This document shows, piece after piece, positions 30,003-39,870 of a stretch of 64,000 nt of DNA; the stretch's first letter is position 1; each line of letters opens with the position of its first letter. This DNA is from Agromyces cavernae. Lineage in GTDB: Bacteria; Actinomycetota; Actinomycetes; Actinomycetales; Microbacteriaceae. The translations under genes and the position numbers were made by a program. The stretch is taken from assembly GCF_021044935.1 (NCBI RefSeq), contig NZ_JAJNMP010000004.1, forward strand, positions 1-64,000. The letters are read 5' to 3'. Under the pieces are notes generated by a model that saw only the letters and a list, made by a program, of their open reading frames with translations, had not been told where the DNA came from and searched no databases.

Positions 30003-30829
30003 GCGACGGATGTCCCGCCGACGAGCTTCACCGCGAGCGAGTCGACCGTCGTGGCGATGACCTCGTCGGCCGCCCACCGTCGCGCGAGGCGCGCGGTCGT
30101 CGCGTCGAGCTCGTCACGGGTGAGGCCCTGCACGAGCTCGAGCCGCACGACGAGCTCGGGACCCGCAAGGCGAGCTCCCGGGTCTCCGGGCAGCAAGGTG
30201 ACGGCGAGCACGGCGAGCTCCGAGCGGATCGAGCGCTCGAAGGCGTCGCGCACGGCTTCGGACTCGAACGGCGGAGCCCACTCGTGCGACTGCGCGACCG
30301 CCCACACCGCAGGTCGACGCAGCACGAACTCGGTGGGCGAGCCCGGGTCGAGCACCACGAGCTCGGTGTCATCGTCGGCCGCGGCCAAGGCGACGCGCAC
30401 TCCGTCGGCGGGAACCGGCCTCGCGACCGGGTTCCACGTCGACATCGCCTCGACCGACGCGAAGACGGGCAGCACTCGGCGACCGTCGGGGCCCGCGACC
30501 GTCACGATCGAGAGTTCCTGGCTCTTGTCGACGGCGAGTCCGTGCGCGCCGACCTCTGCGCCGCCGTCGCCGAGTTGCGCAAGCAGGGGGATCAGCAGTC
30601 GCGACTCGGCGAATGCGGCGACCACCTCGGCCTGTCCGGCCGTGCCGTCGCGGAACCGGGCGATCGCAGCGGCAAGCCTCGGCGGCGCGAGCCCGTCGTC
30701 GGCGGCGTGCGGGTTGGGTTCGAACGAGCGACCCGCCCATGGCACGCCTGCGGAGTCGGTGTGCTTCGGGTCGACCGCGGTCGCGTCATCCGTCGGCGGC
30801 ACGTCCGGGTCGTCAGCGCGACGCGACAT
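29999..30829 (-). CDS. SseB family protein
   Basis: A 276-residue protein with an SseB-type N-terminal domain, seen as [20 protein letters not shown] and [15 protein letters not shown] at about 80-140, and a less conserved C-terminal half. No catalytic motif is visible. SseB-domain genes commonly sit beside hisA/priA in actinobacteria, where their role is not established. The ATG at 30829 lies 17 bases inside the end of priA, and the stop overlaps the AlkZ-like start, so three unrelated proteins are translationally chained here. Confidence 0.82.
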   Translation of the reverse strand: MSRRADDPDVPPTDDATAVDPKHTDSAGVPWAGRSFEPNPHAADDGLAPPRLAAAIARFRDGTAGQAEVVAAFAESRLLIPLLAQLGDGGAEVGAHGLAVDKSQELSIVTVAGPDGRRVLPVFASVEAMSTWNPVARPVPADGVRVALAAADDDTELVVLDPGSPTEFVLRRPAVWAVAQSHEWAPPFESEAVRDAFERSIRSELAVLAVTLLPGDPGARLAGPELVVRLELVQGLTRDELDATTARLARRWAADEVIATTVDSLAVKLVGGTSVA

Positions 30830-31559
30830 CCAGTGCCTCGGCGAGCGTGAACGCGCCCGCATAGAGTGCCTTGCCCACGATCGCGCCCTCGAGGCCGAGC
30901 GGCACGAGCTCGCGAAGGGCCACGAGGTCGTCGAGGCTCGAGACGCCGCCCGACGCGACGATGGGCCGTTCGGTGCGGTCCATGATCTGGCGCAGCAGGT
31001 CGAGGTTCGGGCCCTGCAGCGTGCCGTCTTTCGTGACGTCGGTCACGACGTAGCGTGCGGTGCCCGCTTCTTCGAGACGTTCGAGGACCTGCCACAGGTC
31101 GCCGCCGTCCTTCGTCCACCCGCGCGCCGCGAGCGTGGTGCCGCGCACGTCGAGTCCGACGGCGATCGCCTCGCCGTACTGGGCGATGACCGAAGCAGCC
31201 CACTCGGGGTTCTCGAGCGCGGCGGTGCCGAGGTTGATGCGCTTCGCGCCGATCTCGAGCGCGTGCTCGAGGGACTCGTCGTCGCGGATGCCGCCCGAGA
31301 GTTCGACGTTGACGCCGCGCACCTGGCGGATCGTCTTCTTCAGGATCGCAGCGTTCGAGCCGCGGCCGAACGCCGCGTCGAGGTCGACCAGGTGGATCCA
31401 CTCGGCGCCCTGGTCGGCCCAGTCCATCGCCGCGTCGACGGGGTCGCCGTAGTTCGTCTCGGTGCCGGCCTCGCCCTGCGTCAGACGCACGGCCTTGCCG
31501 CCGGCGACATCGACGGCCGGGAGGAGCACCAGGCCGGGGGTCTTGTTGAACTCACTCAT
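30813..31559 (-). CDS. priA: Phosphoribosyl isomerase (HisA/TrpF bifunctional type)
   Basis: A (beta/alpha)8-barrel isomerase of histidine synthesis that converts ProFAR to PRFAR. In most actinobacteria the same enzyme also replaces TrpF, and I infer that from lineage rather than a specific residue test. It is 248 residues. The general base lies in [15 protein letters not shown] near the start, the second acid in GLDVRGTT near 130, and phosphate loops are ELSGGIRD and [11 protein letters not shown]. The ATG at 31559 has GAGGA upstream; an in-frame GTG one codon earlier is possible. It follows hisH by about 107 bases. Confidence 0.94.
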   Translation of the reverse strand: MSEFNKTPGLVLLPAVDVAGGKAVRLTQGEAGTETNYGDPVDAAMDWADQGAEWIHLVDLDAAFGRGSNAAILKKTIRQVRGVNVELSGGIRDDESLEHALEIGAKRINLGTAALENPEWAASVIAQYGEAIAVGLDVRGTTLAARGWTKDGGDLWQVLERLEEAGTARYVVTDVTKDGTLQGPNLDLLRQIMDRTERPIVASGGVSSLDDLVALRELVPLGLEGAIVGKALYAGAFTLAEALDVASR

Positions 31560-31666
31560 CACTGTCCTCAGGAATCTTCGTCGGAATCGACGTGGGCACA
31601 GTCACAGGATCTTACGCCTTCACCGACGGTGGCGCGTGAGCGTGACCTGCCCGGACATCAGCGCAC

Positions 31667-32305
31667 TCAGTGGAGCGTGCCGATCCAGTTCGCGAGCAGG
31701 CGGATGCCTGCCGCCGCGGACTTCTCGGGATGGAACTGCGTGGCCGACAGCGGCCCGTTCTCGACGGCGGCGAGGAAGCGTCCGCCGTGCTCGGCCCACG
31801 TGAGCTTCGGGGCGGGGAACGGCGGCATCACCTCGAGCTTCCACTGCTGGGCGGCGAAGCTGTGCACGAAGTAGAAACGCTCGTCTTCGATGCCGTCGAA
31901 CAGCACCGAGCCCTCGTCGGGCGTGACGGTGTTCCAACCCATGTGGGGCAGTACGGCGGCCGGAAGCTCGGTGACGACGCCCGGCCACTCGCCGAGCCCC
32001 TCGGTGTCGACCCCGCGCTCGACGCCGTGCTCGAACATGATCTGCATGCCGACGCAGATGCCGAGCACCGGGCGACCGCCAGCGAGGCGCCGGTCGATGA
32101 CCTCGTCGCCCCGCACCGCATGCAACTGGTCGACGACGGCCTTGAACGCGCCGACGCCCGGCACCACGAGCCCGTCGGCCTCGAGTGCCGCGGTGCGGTC
32201 GGCCGTGATCTCGACGTCAGCCCCGGCCGCCTCGAGCGCCTTCGCGGCGGAGTGCACGTTGCCCGAACCGTAGTCGAGCAGCGCGACGCGCGGGGTGCGG
32301 CTCAC
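31667..32305 (-). CDS. hisH: Imidazole glycerol phosphate synthase, glutaminase subunit
   Basis: Class I glutamine amidotransferase that feeds ammonia to HisF, 212 residues. The nucleophile Cys84 lies in GICVGMQ, and the His192/Glu194 pair lies in FHPEKS. The oxyanion region PGVGAF is at 49-54. The GTG start overlaps the hisB stop as GTGA. hisF is not in this window, so the synthase partner is encoded elsewhere or beyond this cluster. Confidence 0.95.
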   Translation of the reverse strand: MSRTPRVALLDYGSGNVHSAAKALEAAGADVEITADRTAALEADGLVVPGVGAFKAVVDQLHAVRGDEVIDRRLAGGRPVLGICVGMQIMFEHGVERGVDTEGLGEWPGVVTELPAAVLPHMGWNTVTPDEGSVLFDGIEDERFYFVHSFAAQQWKLEVMPPFPAPKLTWAEHGGRFLAAVENGPLSATQFHPEKSAAAGIRLLANWIGTLH

Positions 32306-32916
32306 AGGGCGCCCTTCGTGGACGGGATGCCCGAGACGAGGGGGTCGAGCGCCTTCGCCTGGCGGAACGCGCGCGCGAACGCCTTGAACTCGGCCTCGGC
32401 GATGTGGTGCGGGTCGCGCCCGCCCAGCACGGTGACATGCACGGTGAGCCCCGCGTTGAACGTGATGGCCTCGAAGACGTGGCGCACCATCGACCCGGTG
32501 AAGTGACCGCCGATGAGGTGGAACTCGAACCCGGCGGGCTCGCCCGAGTGCACGAGGAAGGGCCGGCCCGAGATGTCGACGACCGCCTGGGCGAGCGCCT
32601 CGTCGAGCGGCACGAGCGCGTCGCCGTACCGAGAGATGCCCCGCTTGTCGCCGAGCGCCTGCCGGATCGCCTGGCCGAGCACGATGCCGGTGTCCTCGAC
32701 GGTGTGGTGCACGTCGATGTCGACGTCGCCGCTCGCACGCACCGTGAGATCGGTGAGCGAGTGCTTCGCGAAGGCCGTGAGCATGTGGTCGTAGAACGGA
32801 ACACCCGTCTCGATGTCGCTCGTGCCGGTGCCGTCGAGGTCGATCGAGAGGTCGATGCTCGACTCGCTCGTCTCGCGCTGCACGCGAGCCGTGCGCGGGG
32901 ACGTCACTGCGCTCAT
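32302..32916 (-). CDS. hisB: Imidazoleglycerol-phosphate dehydratase
   Basis: Manganese enzyme of histidine synthesis, 204 residues, the monofunctional form without a phosphatase domain. The metal-binding histidines appear in [20 protein letters not shown] and, in the second repeat, GGHFTG, RHVFEA and [13 protein letters not shown]. The ATG overlaps the hisC stop by four bases and its stop overlaps the hisH start. The tight chain hisC-hisB-hisH points to one transcript. Confidence 0.96.
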   Translation of the reverse strand: MSAVTSPRTARVQRETSESSIDLSIDLDGTGTSDIETGVPFYDHMLTAFAKHSLTDLTVRASGDVDIDVHHTVEDTGIVLGQAIRQALGDKRGISRYGDALVPLDEALAQAVVDISGRPFLVHSGEPAGFEFHLIGGHFTGSMVRHVFEAITFNAGLTVHVTVLGGRDPHHIAEAEFKAFARAFRQAKALDPLVSGIPSTKGAL

Positions 32917-34013
32917 GCGTCAATCCTATTGCGGCCCGCCGGCGCGAAGACGGCGACCGCCTCGAGGAACGCGGTCGTCTCGGCCTCGGTTCCGGCGGTC
33001 ACGCGGAGGTGGCCGGGGATGCCGATGTCGCGAATCAGGATGCCTCGTGCGAGCAGTGCCTCGAAGACCGCGTGCGGGTCGTCGACGCCGCCGAAGAGCA
33101 CGAAGTTCGAGCCGCTGCGTGCCGGCGCGAACCCGAGTTCGGCGAGCGTGCGCGAGATGCGCTCGCGTTGCCCGCGGATCTCGTCGACCATGGCGAGCAT
33201 CTCGTCGGCGTGCGCGAGCGCGCCGAGCGCCGCAGCCTGCGTGAGCGCGGAGAGGTGGTACGGCAGGCGCACGAGTCGCAGTGCGTCGATCGCCGCGGGA
33301 TCGCCCGCCAGGTAGCCGACCCGGGCACCCGCGAATGCGAATGCCTTGCTCATGGTGCGAGAGATCAGCAGGCGCGGTCGCCCGTCGAGCAGGGTCAATG
33401 CACTCGGCGTGCCCGGATCGGCGAACTCGAAGTACGCCTCATCGACCACGACGACACCGCGTGCGGCGTCGGCGACGGCCCGGATCGTCTCGAGTGAGAG
33501 CGGCGTGCCCGTGGGGTTGTTCGGGGCGCAGAGCAGCACGATGTCGGGATCGTGCTCGCGCACCGCCGCGACGGCGGCTTCGGGGCTCAGTTCGAAGTCG
33601 GCGTCGCGGGATGCCGCGATCCACCGGGTGCCCGTGCCAGCCGCGAGGAGGCTGTACATCGAATAGGTCGGTGCGAAGCCGAGCGCCGAGCGGCCGGGTC
33701 CGCCGTAGGCCTGCATGATGTGTTGCAGCACCTCGTTGGAGCCGTTGGCCGCCCAGATCTGCTCGGTGGTGAGCCCGTGGCCGAGGTACGCCGCCAAGGC
33801 CGTGCGAAGCTCGCTGAACTCGCGGTCAGGGTACCGGTTGAGTCGCAGGATGGCCGCCGCGATGCGGGCCACGATGTCGTGCGCCACGTCTTCGGGGATC
33901 GGATGCGTGTTCTCGTTGACGTTGAGTGCGACCGGAACATGCTCTTGCGGAGCACCGTAGGGCGTGCGCCCCCGCAGGTCGTCGCGGATGGGGAGGTCGT
34001 CGAGACTCGTCAC
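32913..34013 (-). CDS. hisC: Histidinol-phosphate aminotransferase
   Basis: PLP-dependent class I/II aminotransferase, 366 residues. The Schiff-base lysine is Lys223 in [17 protein letters not shown] (191-197) holds the cofactor-binding residues, and APNNPTGTP begins at 163. The GTG at 34013 follows a TAGCAT box by six bases and has no Shine-Dalgarno sequence, so the operon message is probably leaderless. hisD, usually just upstream in related genomes, is absent; the LysM gene lies there instead. Confidence 0.95.
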   Translation of the reverse strand: MTSLDDLPIRDDLRGRTPYGAPQEHVPVALNVNENTHPIPEDVAHDIVARIAAAILRLNRYPDREFSELRTALAAYLGHGLTTEQIWAANGSNEVLQHIMQAYGGPGRSALGFAPTYSMYSLLAAGTGTRWIAASRDADFELSPEAAVAAVREHDPDIVLLCAPNNPTGTPLSLETIRAVADAARGVVVVDEAYFEFADPGTPSALTLLDGRPRLLISRTMSKAFAFAGARVGYLAGDPAAIDALRLVRLPYHLSALTQAAALGALAHADEMLAMVDEIRGQRERISRTLAELGFAPARSGSNFVLFGGVDDPHAVFEALLARGILIRDIGIPGHLRVTAGTEAETTAFLEAVAVFAPAGRNRIDA

Positions 34014-34054
34014 CGATCCATGCTACCGACGCCGACTCGGGCCGCCGTTCGGCG

Positions 34055-34080
34055 GTGCCGTTCGACAGTGCCGTTCGACA
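34055..34080. repeat. 13-bp tandem repeat before hisC
   Basis: GTGCCGTTCGACA occurs twice in direct succession (34055-34067 and 34068-34080), with a partial third copy before it. The following bases make TTCGACAGGGCCTCA, close to the TTCGACAGGCTCA element scattered in actinobacterial genomes. It lies between the LysM stop and the hisC promoter. Confidence 0.6.
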
Positions 34081-34085
34081 GGGCC

Positions 34086-34481
34086 TCACCCGGCGTTCGG
34101 GACCGCGAGCCGCTGCCCGGGCTCGATCACCGCGTCGTCGAGGCCGTTGAGACGCACGATCTCGTCGATGACGACCCGCGGGTCGGCCGACGGGTCGACC
34201 GCCATGGCGATCTCCCAGAGTGAGGCGCCCGCGTCGACGGTGACGTACGCGAGCCCCGCGCCGACTCCGGCGCCTTCGGCGTCGGCGGCAGCACCACCTG
34301 CGGAGAGCACGGCCACGAGCGCCCACACCACGAGCGGGATCGCGGCGAGCGAGGTGAACACGACCCTGCCACGGCGAGTGAGACGGAGTCGGCCTGGCCG
34401 AGCGTCCCGGTCGCCGGTGGAATCGGGCGCTCGTAGGCTCGCCTGAGAGCGGTAGCCGGGAATCACGATCACTGCGCTCAT
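34086..34481 (-). CDS. LysM-domain membrane protein, likely SOS-induced division inhibitor
   Basis: A 131-residue protein with a basic N-terminal cytoplasmic segment (about 1-42), one transmembrane helix (about 43-63) and an extracytoplasmic LysM domain (about 79-130) that should bind peptidoglycan. This layout and the position divergent from lexA match YneA/DivS/ChiZ-type SOS division inhibitors of Gram-positive bacteria. The ATG at 34481 has the very strong AGGAGGTG site. The promoter carries a LexA-like palindrome between its -35 and -10 boxes, and a 14-bp hairpin lies in the leader just before the ribosome-binding site. Function is inferred from layout and location. Confidence 0.82.
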   Translation of the reverse strand: MSAVIVIPGYRSQASLRAPDSTGDRDARPGRLRLTRRGRVVFTSLAAIPLVVWALVAVLSAGGAAADAEGAGVGAGLAYVTVDAGASLWEIAMAVDPSADPRVVIDEIVRLNGLDDAVIEPGQRLAVPNAG

Positions 34482-34502
34482 GTCACACCTCCTGACGGAA
34501 GT

Positions 34503-34536
34503 CGCATCCGGCCCTCGGCCGGGAGGGCCGGATGCG
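34503..34536 (-). promoter_or_regulatory. Strong hairpin in the LysM gene leader
   Basis: A perfect 14-bp inverted repeat (34503-34516 with 34523-34536) with a 6-base loop lies in the 5' untranslated region, about 10 bases before the AGGAGG site. It is downstream of the inferred promoter, so it is transcribed. It could stabilise the mRNA, or terminate transcription when the gene should be silent. Confidence 0.65.
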
Positions 34537-34549
34537 AATCTCTGTTCCG

Positions 34550-34578
34550 AATATATCTTCGAATATTCGAACCCGCAA
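34550..34578 (-). promoter_or_regulatory. Promoter of LysM gene with LexA-like palindrome
   Basis: The -35 box TTGCGG (34573-34578) and -10 box TATATT (34550-34555) are 17 bases apart. The spacer contains the perfect palindrome TTCGAATATTCGAA (34558-34571), a plausible variant of the actinobacterial LexA site, placed to block RNA polymerase. Confidence 0.65.
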
Positions 34579-34621
34579 GCACCCCGCCGTGATGAATTTG
34601 CGGTTGGATTCGGCGACACAC

Positions 34622-34662
34622 TCGAACGGATGTTTGCCGAAGCCACCCCGGGCGGATACAGT
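34622..34662 (+). promoter_or_regulatory. lexA promoter with SOS box
   Basis: The -35 box TTGCCG (34634-34639) and -10 box TACAGT (34657-34662) are 17 bases apart. TCGAACGGATGTTTGC (34622-34637), which fits the CGAAC-N4-GTTYG form of actinobacterial LexA boxes, overlaps the -35 box. This gives lexA autorepression. Confidence 0.7.
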
Positions 34663-34739
34663 TTCGAATGTCCGGAAGACAGTCGACCAGACACCACTGA
34701 CATTGGGTCGCGAGGCGACCTCGACGAAGGGGCGAGACC

Positions 34740-35426
34740 GTGAGCACCGACAACGACGTGCGTGGGACGAGCCGGGCACGACGCCGTAAGAGCCTGAGTG
34801 CGAAGCAGATCGCCATCCTCGAGGTCGTGCAGCGATCGGTCGCGAGCCGCGGCTATCCGCCGAGCATGCGCGAGATCGGCGACGCCGTGGGGCTCGCCTC
34901 ACTGTCGAGTGTCACGCACCAGCTCAATCAACTCGAGCTCGCGGGCTACCTGCGGCGCGACCCCAACCGGCCGCGTGCGCTCGAGGTGCTGATCGAGCTG
35001 CCGGGCCTCGAGGAGCGCAGCCCGGCCGCGGGCGACCCCGCGCCGGTCGGCGACGCAGCCATGGTCCCGCTCGTCGGCCGCATCGCGGCGGGCGTTCCGA
35101 TCACCGCCGAGCAGCAGATCGATGAGGTCTTCCCGCTCCCCCGCCAGCTCGTCGGAAAGGGAGAGCTGTTCATCCTCAAGGTCGTCGGCGACTCGATGAT
35201 CGATGCCGCGATCTGCGACGGCGACTGGGTCGTGGTGCGCTCACAGCGCACGGCAGAGAACGGCGAGATCGTCGCCGCGATGCTCGACGGGGAAGCCACG
35301 GTCAAGGTGTTCCGACAGCGCGACGGCCACACATGGCTGCTCCCCCGCAACACCGCGTTCGAGCCGATCGTCGGCGATCACGCCGAGGTGCTCGGCAAAG
35401 TCGTGGCGGTGCTGCGAACCGTCTGA
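34740..35426 (+). CDS. lexA: LexA repressor
   Basis: SOS master repressor, 228 residues. A winged helix-turn-helix DNA-binding domain spans about 18-80 ([21 protein letters not shown]). The autocleavage site is Ala117-Gly118 in GRIAAGVP, and the Ser-Lys dyad is Ser152 (GDSMID) and Lys189 (ATVKVF). The GTG start at 34740 has GAAGGGGC upstream. An N-terminal tail of about 17 basic residues precedes the DNA-binding domain, as in other actinobacteria. It is divergent from the LysM gene, and recA in this same window also carries an SOS box. Confidence 0.97.
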   Translation: MSTDNDVRGTSRARRRKSLSAKQIAILEVVQRSVASRGYPPSMREIGDAVGLASLSSVTHQLNQLELAGYLRRDPNRPRALEVLIELPGLEERSPAAGDPAPVGDAAMVPLVGRIAAGVPITAEQQIDEVFPLPRQLVGKGELFILKVVGDSMIDAAICDGDWVVVRSQRTAENGEIVAAMLDGEATVKVFRQRDGHTWLLPRNTAFEPIVGDHAEVLGKVVAVLRTV

Positions 35427-35437
35427 CGCGACCCGCC

Positions 35438-36184
35438 TCACGCCTCCGCGCGAACGGCAGCGGGAGCCACGCCACGCAGCCACTCGAGCACCGCGTTCAT
35501 GAATCCGGCGTGGTCGTCACGGAAGATCGTGTGACCGGTGCCGGGCACGGTCGCCACCGTCATGCCCTGGCGGCGCATCTGGGCGGCGACCCGATCGGTG
35601 ATGAGCAGGCTCTTCTCGGCGAGCAGCACGAGGCTCGGCGCGACGAGCCGCGCCGGCGGTACGAGCGGCCGCGTGTCGCTGAACCCGAGGATCGTGCGCT
35701 TGTCCCAATCGCGGAGCGTCGCGAGCTCGATGTCGACGTCGACCGCACTCCACTTGGGGTTCATGCGCACGAGCGCCGACCGCCTCGGCCGCGGTGCGAT
35801 CGCGAAGAACAGCTTGAAGGCCCAGCCCTTGAGCCCCTCCGGGAAGGCGAACGCCGGGTCGATGTAGATCGCCGCGCCCGGCGCGAGCCGATCGGCCACG
35901 AGGCTTGCGACGAGCCCGCCGAGCGAATGCCCCATGACCACGTCGGGTGCGACGTCGAGCATCGGCGAGACCGTCTCGACGACGTCGTCGGCCCACGCGG
36001 CGGGCGAGTATCGCCGCGCTCGAGGGCTCCGGCCGTGACCGCTGAGGTCGACCGCGAGCACCCGGAATCCCGTGGCCTCGAGCTCGGCGCTAACCCGGTG
36101 CCACGCCCGCGAATCGGACATGATGCCGTGGATGAGGATGGCGGTCTTGGAGCCGCTGCCGGATTCGTGAACTGCGAGGCGCAT
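35438..36184 (-). CDS. Alpha/beta-fold hydrolase
   Basis: A 248-residue single-domain hydrolase. HGIMSDSRAWHRV near 19 gives the oxyanion region, the nucleophile serine lies in MGHSLGG near 88, and the C-terminal PGTGHTIFRDD near 222 carries the catalytic histidine. A short lid segment with AFKLFFAIAPRPRR is inserted in mid-protein. The substrate is unknown. The ATG lies eight bases after TAGGTT (36193-36198), so it may be leaderless. It converges on lexA, with only 11 bases between the stop codons, and is not obviously part of an operon. Confidence 0.85.
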   Translation of the reverse strand: MRLAVHESGSGSKTAILIHGIMSDSRAWHRVSAELEATGFRVLAVDLSGHGRSPRARRYSPAAWADDVVETVSPMLDVAPDVVMGHSLGGLVASLVADRLAPGAAIYIDPAFAFPEGLKGWAFKLFFAIAPRPRRSALVRMNPKWSAVDVDIELATLRDWDKRTILGFSDTRPLVPPARLVAPSLVLLAEKSLLITDRVAAQMRRQGMTVATVPGTGHTIFRDDHAGFMNAVLEWLRGVAPAAVRAEA

Positions 36185-36256
36185 GTGACGTGAACCTAGC
36201 CGCCCCCGCTGGGCATCGCCCCCGACAGAACTGGGTGGACGCTGCGAGCCGCCGAC

Positions 36257-37378
36257 TCAGCGGCGATCCGGGATCGGCACCACTCGCATGAGACCCGTCA
36301 ACGAGATCCGGCCGTCGTAGCCCCCGAGCAGGAGCGCCGACTCGTCCTCGAGTCGGCTCACGGTCGCGAAGGAGGCCGTCGTGCCGAGTTCCTCGACCAC
36401 CGTCGACGTGCCCGCCGCGACGTCGATGAGCTCCACCGTGTCGGCGCCCGCGCCGATGAGCACCCGACCGTCGGCGAGGGCGAGCGCACCGCCCGAGAGC
36501 TTGTACCGCGGTTGCGTGAGGTCGGGCCCGGGCGAGAAGCCGCCGTCGTCGGGGTCGAAGACCTCGGTCGAGGCATGGAGCACGCGGTCGTCTGCCGTGC
36601 CTCCGCCCACGAGCACCCTCCCGTCGGCGAGCGTCACTTGGAAGTGCTTGAACCGGGGAACCGCGAGCGGTCCCACTGCGACCCATTCGTCGAGATCAGG
36701 GTCGAAGAGAGCGGCCGCGGTGGTGCCTGCGCCTCCGTCGACCCGTCCACCCGTGACGAGCACGCGACCGTCGTCGAGCGGGGTCGCCTCGAGGGCGTCC
36801 GCCGCCCACGGCAAGGGGCTCGCCGTCGCTACCGCACCGGTGCCGGGATCGAAGATCTCCGCATCCGCGGTGAATCCGCCTGTACCCGTGTCGCCCCCGA
36901 CGACGAGCACGCGACCGTCGGGTAGGAGGCTTGCCGCGTGGCCGCCGCGCGGCGTTCCCGGCGGTGCGGGAACCGTGGTCGCCCCGACCGGGTCGAGGAC
37001 ATCGATCGATCCGGTGACGCCCTCGCCCTCGCCGAGGAATCCGCCCGCGACGACCACGCGCCCGTCGGGCAGCAGGTTGGCCGTGTGGTTGGTGCGCGGC
37101 ACGCTCATGGGTGCAACGGACGTCACGGTCACCCCGTCGGCGCCGATGACCATCGCATCGGCGCTCGCCGTACCGCAACCGTCGACGACGCATCCGCCTG
37201 CCACCAGGATCCGGCCGTCGGCGAGCGAGGTCGCCGTGTGGGCGGCGCGCTCCGCGGCCTGCACCGCGTCGACCCCGTCCCCGGTCGCACCCGGGACCGG
37301 TGCCGGCGGCTCCCCCGCCGTGCACCCGGACAGGAGGACCGCGACGATCGCCAACGACGCGACCACGGACGTGCGCAT
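36257..37378 (-). CDS. Kelch-repeat lipoprotein
   Basis: A 373-residue exported protein. The N-terminus MRTSVVASLAIVAVLLSGC is a lipoprotein signal peptide with the lipidated cysteine at about residue 19, followed by a Pro/Ala/Gly-rich linker. The rest is built of six or so Kelch-like blades, each with the phrase ADGR or PDGR followed by a hydrophobic strand and GG (for example LLPDGRVLVVGG), predicting a beta-propeller on the outer membrane face. No catalytic residues are seen; binding or sensing is the likeliest role. The ATG follows a TACCAT box by five bases. Confidence 0.8.
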   Translation of the reverse strand: MRTSVVASLAIVAVLLSGCTAGEPPAPVPGATGDGVDAVQAAERAAHTATSLADGRILVAGGCVVDGCGTASADAMVIGADGVTVTSVAPMSVPRTNHTANLLPDGRVVVAGGFLGEGEGVTGSIDVLDPVGATTVPAPPGTPRGGHAASLLPDGRVLVVGGDTGTGGFTADAEIFDPGTGAVATASPLPWAADALEATPLDDGRVLVTGGRVDGGAGTTAAALFDPDLDEWVAVGPLAVPRFKHFQVTLADGRVLVGGGTADDRVLHASTEVFDPDDGGFSPGPDLTQPRYKLSGGALALADGRVLIGAGADTVELIDVAAGTSTVVEELGTTASFATVSRLEDESALLLGGYDGRISLTGLMRVVPIPDRR

Positions 37379-37524
37379 GCCGCATGGTACGTCCGCGCGC
37401 ACCGCGCGACAACGCCGGGCCGCGATCGCGCTCGTTGCGGATGCGGGACCGATCCGGCCGGATGCCGCGGGGCACGCGACATCCGACAGGACCGTTCGAA
37501 CGCGGACTCCCCGGCGAACCCGGA

Positions 37525-39870
37525 CTACTCGGCGAGCACGGGCTCCGACAGTTCGGCGCGCACCGCGCGAGTCGCCTGGATGATGTGCTCGAGCGACGCG
37601 ACGGTCTCGTCGTAGCCGCGGGTCTTGAGCCCACAGTCGGGGTTCACCCACAGTCGCGCCGCCGGGATCTCGGCGACCGCGCGCTCGAGCAGTGCCTGCA
37701 CCTCGGCTGCGCTCGGCACGCGCGGCGAGTGGATGTCGTACACGCCCGGCCCGATCCCATGGTCGAACCCGCTCTCGCCGAGATCGTCGACGACTTCCAT
37801 GCGGCTGCGTGCCGCCTCGATCGAGGTGACGTCGGCGTCGAGGTTCCTGATGGCGTCGATCACGACGCCGAACTCCGAGTAGCAGAGGTGGGTGTGCACC
37901 TGCGTGGCCGGCGCGGCACCGCCGGTGGCGAGCCGGAACGAGCCGACCGACCAGTCGAGGTACGCGGGCTGGTCGGCGCGCTTGAGGGGCAGCAGTTCGC
38001 GCAGCGCCGGCTCGTCGACCTGGATGACCCGGATGCCGGCCTGCTCGAGGTCGTCGATCTCGTCGCGGAGGGCGAGCGCGACCTGTCGTGCCGTATCGCC
38101 GAGCGGCTGGTCGTCGCGCACGAACGACCATGCGAGGATCGTCACCGGACCGGTAAGCATGCCCTTGACCGGCTTCTCCGTGAGCGACTGCGCGTACGTC
38201 GACCACTCGACGGTCATCGGAGCCGGACGCGAGACGTCACCCCAGAGGATCGACGGCCGCGTGCAGCGCGACCCGTACGACTGCACCCAGCCGTGCTGCG
38301 TGACGGCGAAACCGTCGAGCAGCTCGGCGAAGTACTGCACCATGTCGTTGCGCTCGGGCTCGCCGTGCACGAGCACGTCGAGGCCGAGCTCCTCCTGCAG
38401 CCGGACGACCCGGTCGATCTCGTCGCGCATGAGCTGCCGGTAGCCGCTCTCGTCGAGTTCGCCCCTGACGAGTCGCGCGCGCGCCCGCCGGATGTCGCCG
38501 GTCTGCGGGAACGAGCCGATCGTCGTGGTCGGCAGCTCGGGCAGCTCGAGGCTCGCCTGCGCGGCGACCCGCTCGTCGTACGAAGCGCGAGTGAAGTCGC
38601 CTGCGGCGAGCGCCGCGAGCCGCTCTCGCACTGCGGGAACGCGTACGCCCGCCGCGGCGGCGCGATCTGCAAGGGCTGCGGATGCCCCGGCGAGGTCGGT
38701 CTCGATCGCCTCACTGCCCTCGGTCAGTCCGCGAGCGAGCGTGGCGACCTGCGCGACCTTCTGGTCGGCGAACGCGAGCCAGCTCACGAGGCGCGGGTCG
38801 AGCAGGGTCTCGTCCTCGACGTCGTGCGGCACGTGCAGCAGCGACGTCGAGGTCGACACCGCGACCGAGTCCGACAGGTGCTGCACCGCCTCGGCCCGTG
38901 CGAACGCCGCCGCAAGGTCGCCGCGCCAGATGTTGTGACCGTCGACGACACCCGCGACGAGCGTCTTCGCCGCGAGCGACTCCTCGGTCACGGGGTCGAG
39001 GTGTGCGGGCGCGGTGCCGCGCACGAGGTCGAGCCCGATCGCCTCGATCGGCGTCGCCGCCAGCACCGGCAGCGCGGCGTCGAGCGACCCGTAGGGTGCG
39101 GCCACGAAGATCGAGGGTCGCGCGTCAGCTGCGCCGAGTGCGTCGTAGGCGGCCGCGGCGGCCTCGAGCACGCGCTCACGCCGCTCGTCGAAGCTCTCGC
39201 TCACGAGCGCGGGCTCGTCGAGCTGCACCCACTCGGCGCCCGCCGCAGCGAGCCGCTCGAGCAGTTGCGCGTACACGGGCACGAGGTCGGCGAGGCGGTC
39301 GAGCGGGCGGAAGCCGGCCGGCGCACCATCTGCCGGCTTGGCGAGCAGGAGGAGGGTCACGGGCCCGACGATGACGGGGCGCGTGAGGAACCCCTGCGCC
39401 TTCGCCTCGGCGAACTCCGCGAGGATGCGTTCGGGGTGCAACTCGAACGCGGTGTCGGGGCCGATCTCGGGCACCAGGTAGTGGTAGTTCGAGTCGAACC
39501 ACTTCGTCATCTCGAGCGGGGCGTCGTCGCCGACGCCGCGGGCGATCGTGAAGTACGCCGCGAGGTCGACGCCGCCGTCGGCCGCCAGGAACCGGGCGAA
39601 CCGGGGCGGCACGGCACCCACGGCGACCGCTGCGTCGAGCACCTGGTCGTAGTACGAGAACGACTCGGGGATCGCCGATCCGGTGCGTTCGAGGCCCAGC
39701 CCGGCGAGTCGCTCGCGGGTCGCGGCGCGCAGTTCTGCGGCTCGGGCCTCGAGCTCGGCGGCGTCGATCGAGCCGGCCCAGAACGCCTCGACCGCCCGCT
39801 TCAGTTCGCGGCGGCGGCCGATGCGCGGGTAGCCGAGGATCGTCCCCTCGGGGAATGCATGTGCGGTCAT
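37525..39870 (-). CDS. metE: Cobalamin-independent methionine synthase
   Basis: Transfers the methyl group of 5-methyltetrahydropteroyl-triglutamate to homocysteine using zinc, without B12. It is 781 residues in the classic two-barrel form. The C-terminal catalytic barrel has the zinc ligands in [11 protein letters not shown] (His and Cys) and [11 protein letters not shown] (Cys), plus [10 protein letters not shown] at the start of that barrel near 450 and [14 protein letters not shown] near 560. The ATG overlaps the metF stop as ATGA, so enzyme and methyl donor source are made together. Full length with no sign of decay. Confidence 0.97.
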   Translation of the reverse strand: MTAHAFPEGTILGYPRIGRRRELKRAVEAFWAGSIDAAELEARAAELRAATRERLAGLGLERTGSAIPESFSYYDQVLDAAVAVGAVPPRFARFLAADGGVDLAAYFTIARGVGDDAPLEMTKWFDSNYHYLVPEIGPDTAFELHPERILAEFAEAKAQGFLTRPVIVGPVTLLLLAKPADGAPAGFRPLDRLADLVPVYAQLLERLAAAGAEWVQLDEPALVSESFDERRERVLEAAAAAYDALGAADARPSIFVAAPYGSLDAALPVLAATPIEAIGLDLVRGTAPAHLDPVTEESLAAKTLVAGVVDGHNIWRGDLAAAFARAEAVQHLSDSVAVSTSTSLLHVPHDVEDETLLDPRLVSWLAFADQKVAQVATLARGLTEGSEAIETDLAGASAALADRAAAAGVRVPAVRERLAALAAGDFTRASYDERVAAQASLELPELPTTTIGSFPQTGDIRRARARLVRGELDESGYRQLMRDEIDRVVRLQEELGLDVLVHGEPERNDMVQYFAELLDGFAVTQHGWVQSYGSRCTRPSILWGDVSRPAPMTVEWSTYAQSLTEKPVKGMLTGPVTILAWSFVRDDQPLGDTARQVALALRDEIDDLEQAGIRVIQVDEPALRELLPLKRADQPAYLDWSVGSFRLATGGAAPATQVHTHLCYSEFGVVIDAIRNLDADVTSIEAARSRMEVVDDLGESGFDHGIGPGVYDIHSPRVPSAAEVQALLERAVAEIPAARLWVNPDCGLKTRGYDETVASLEHIIQATRAVRAELSEPVLAE

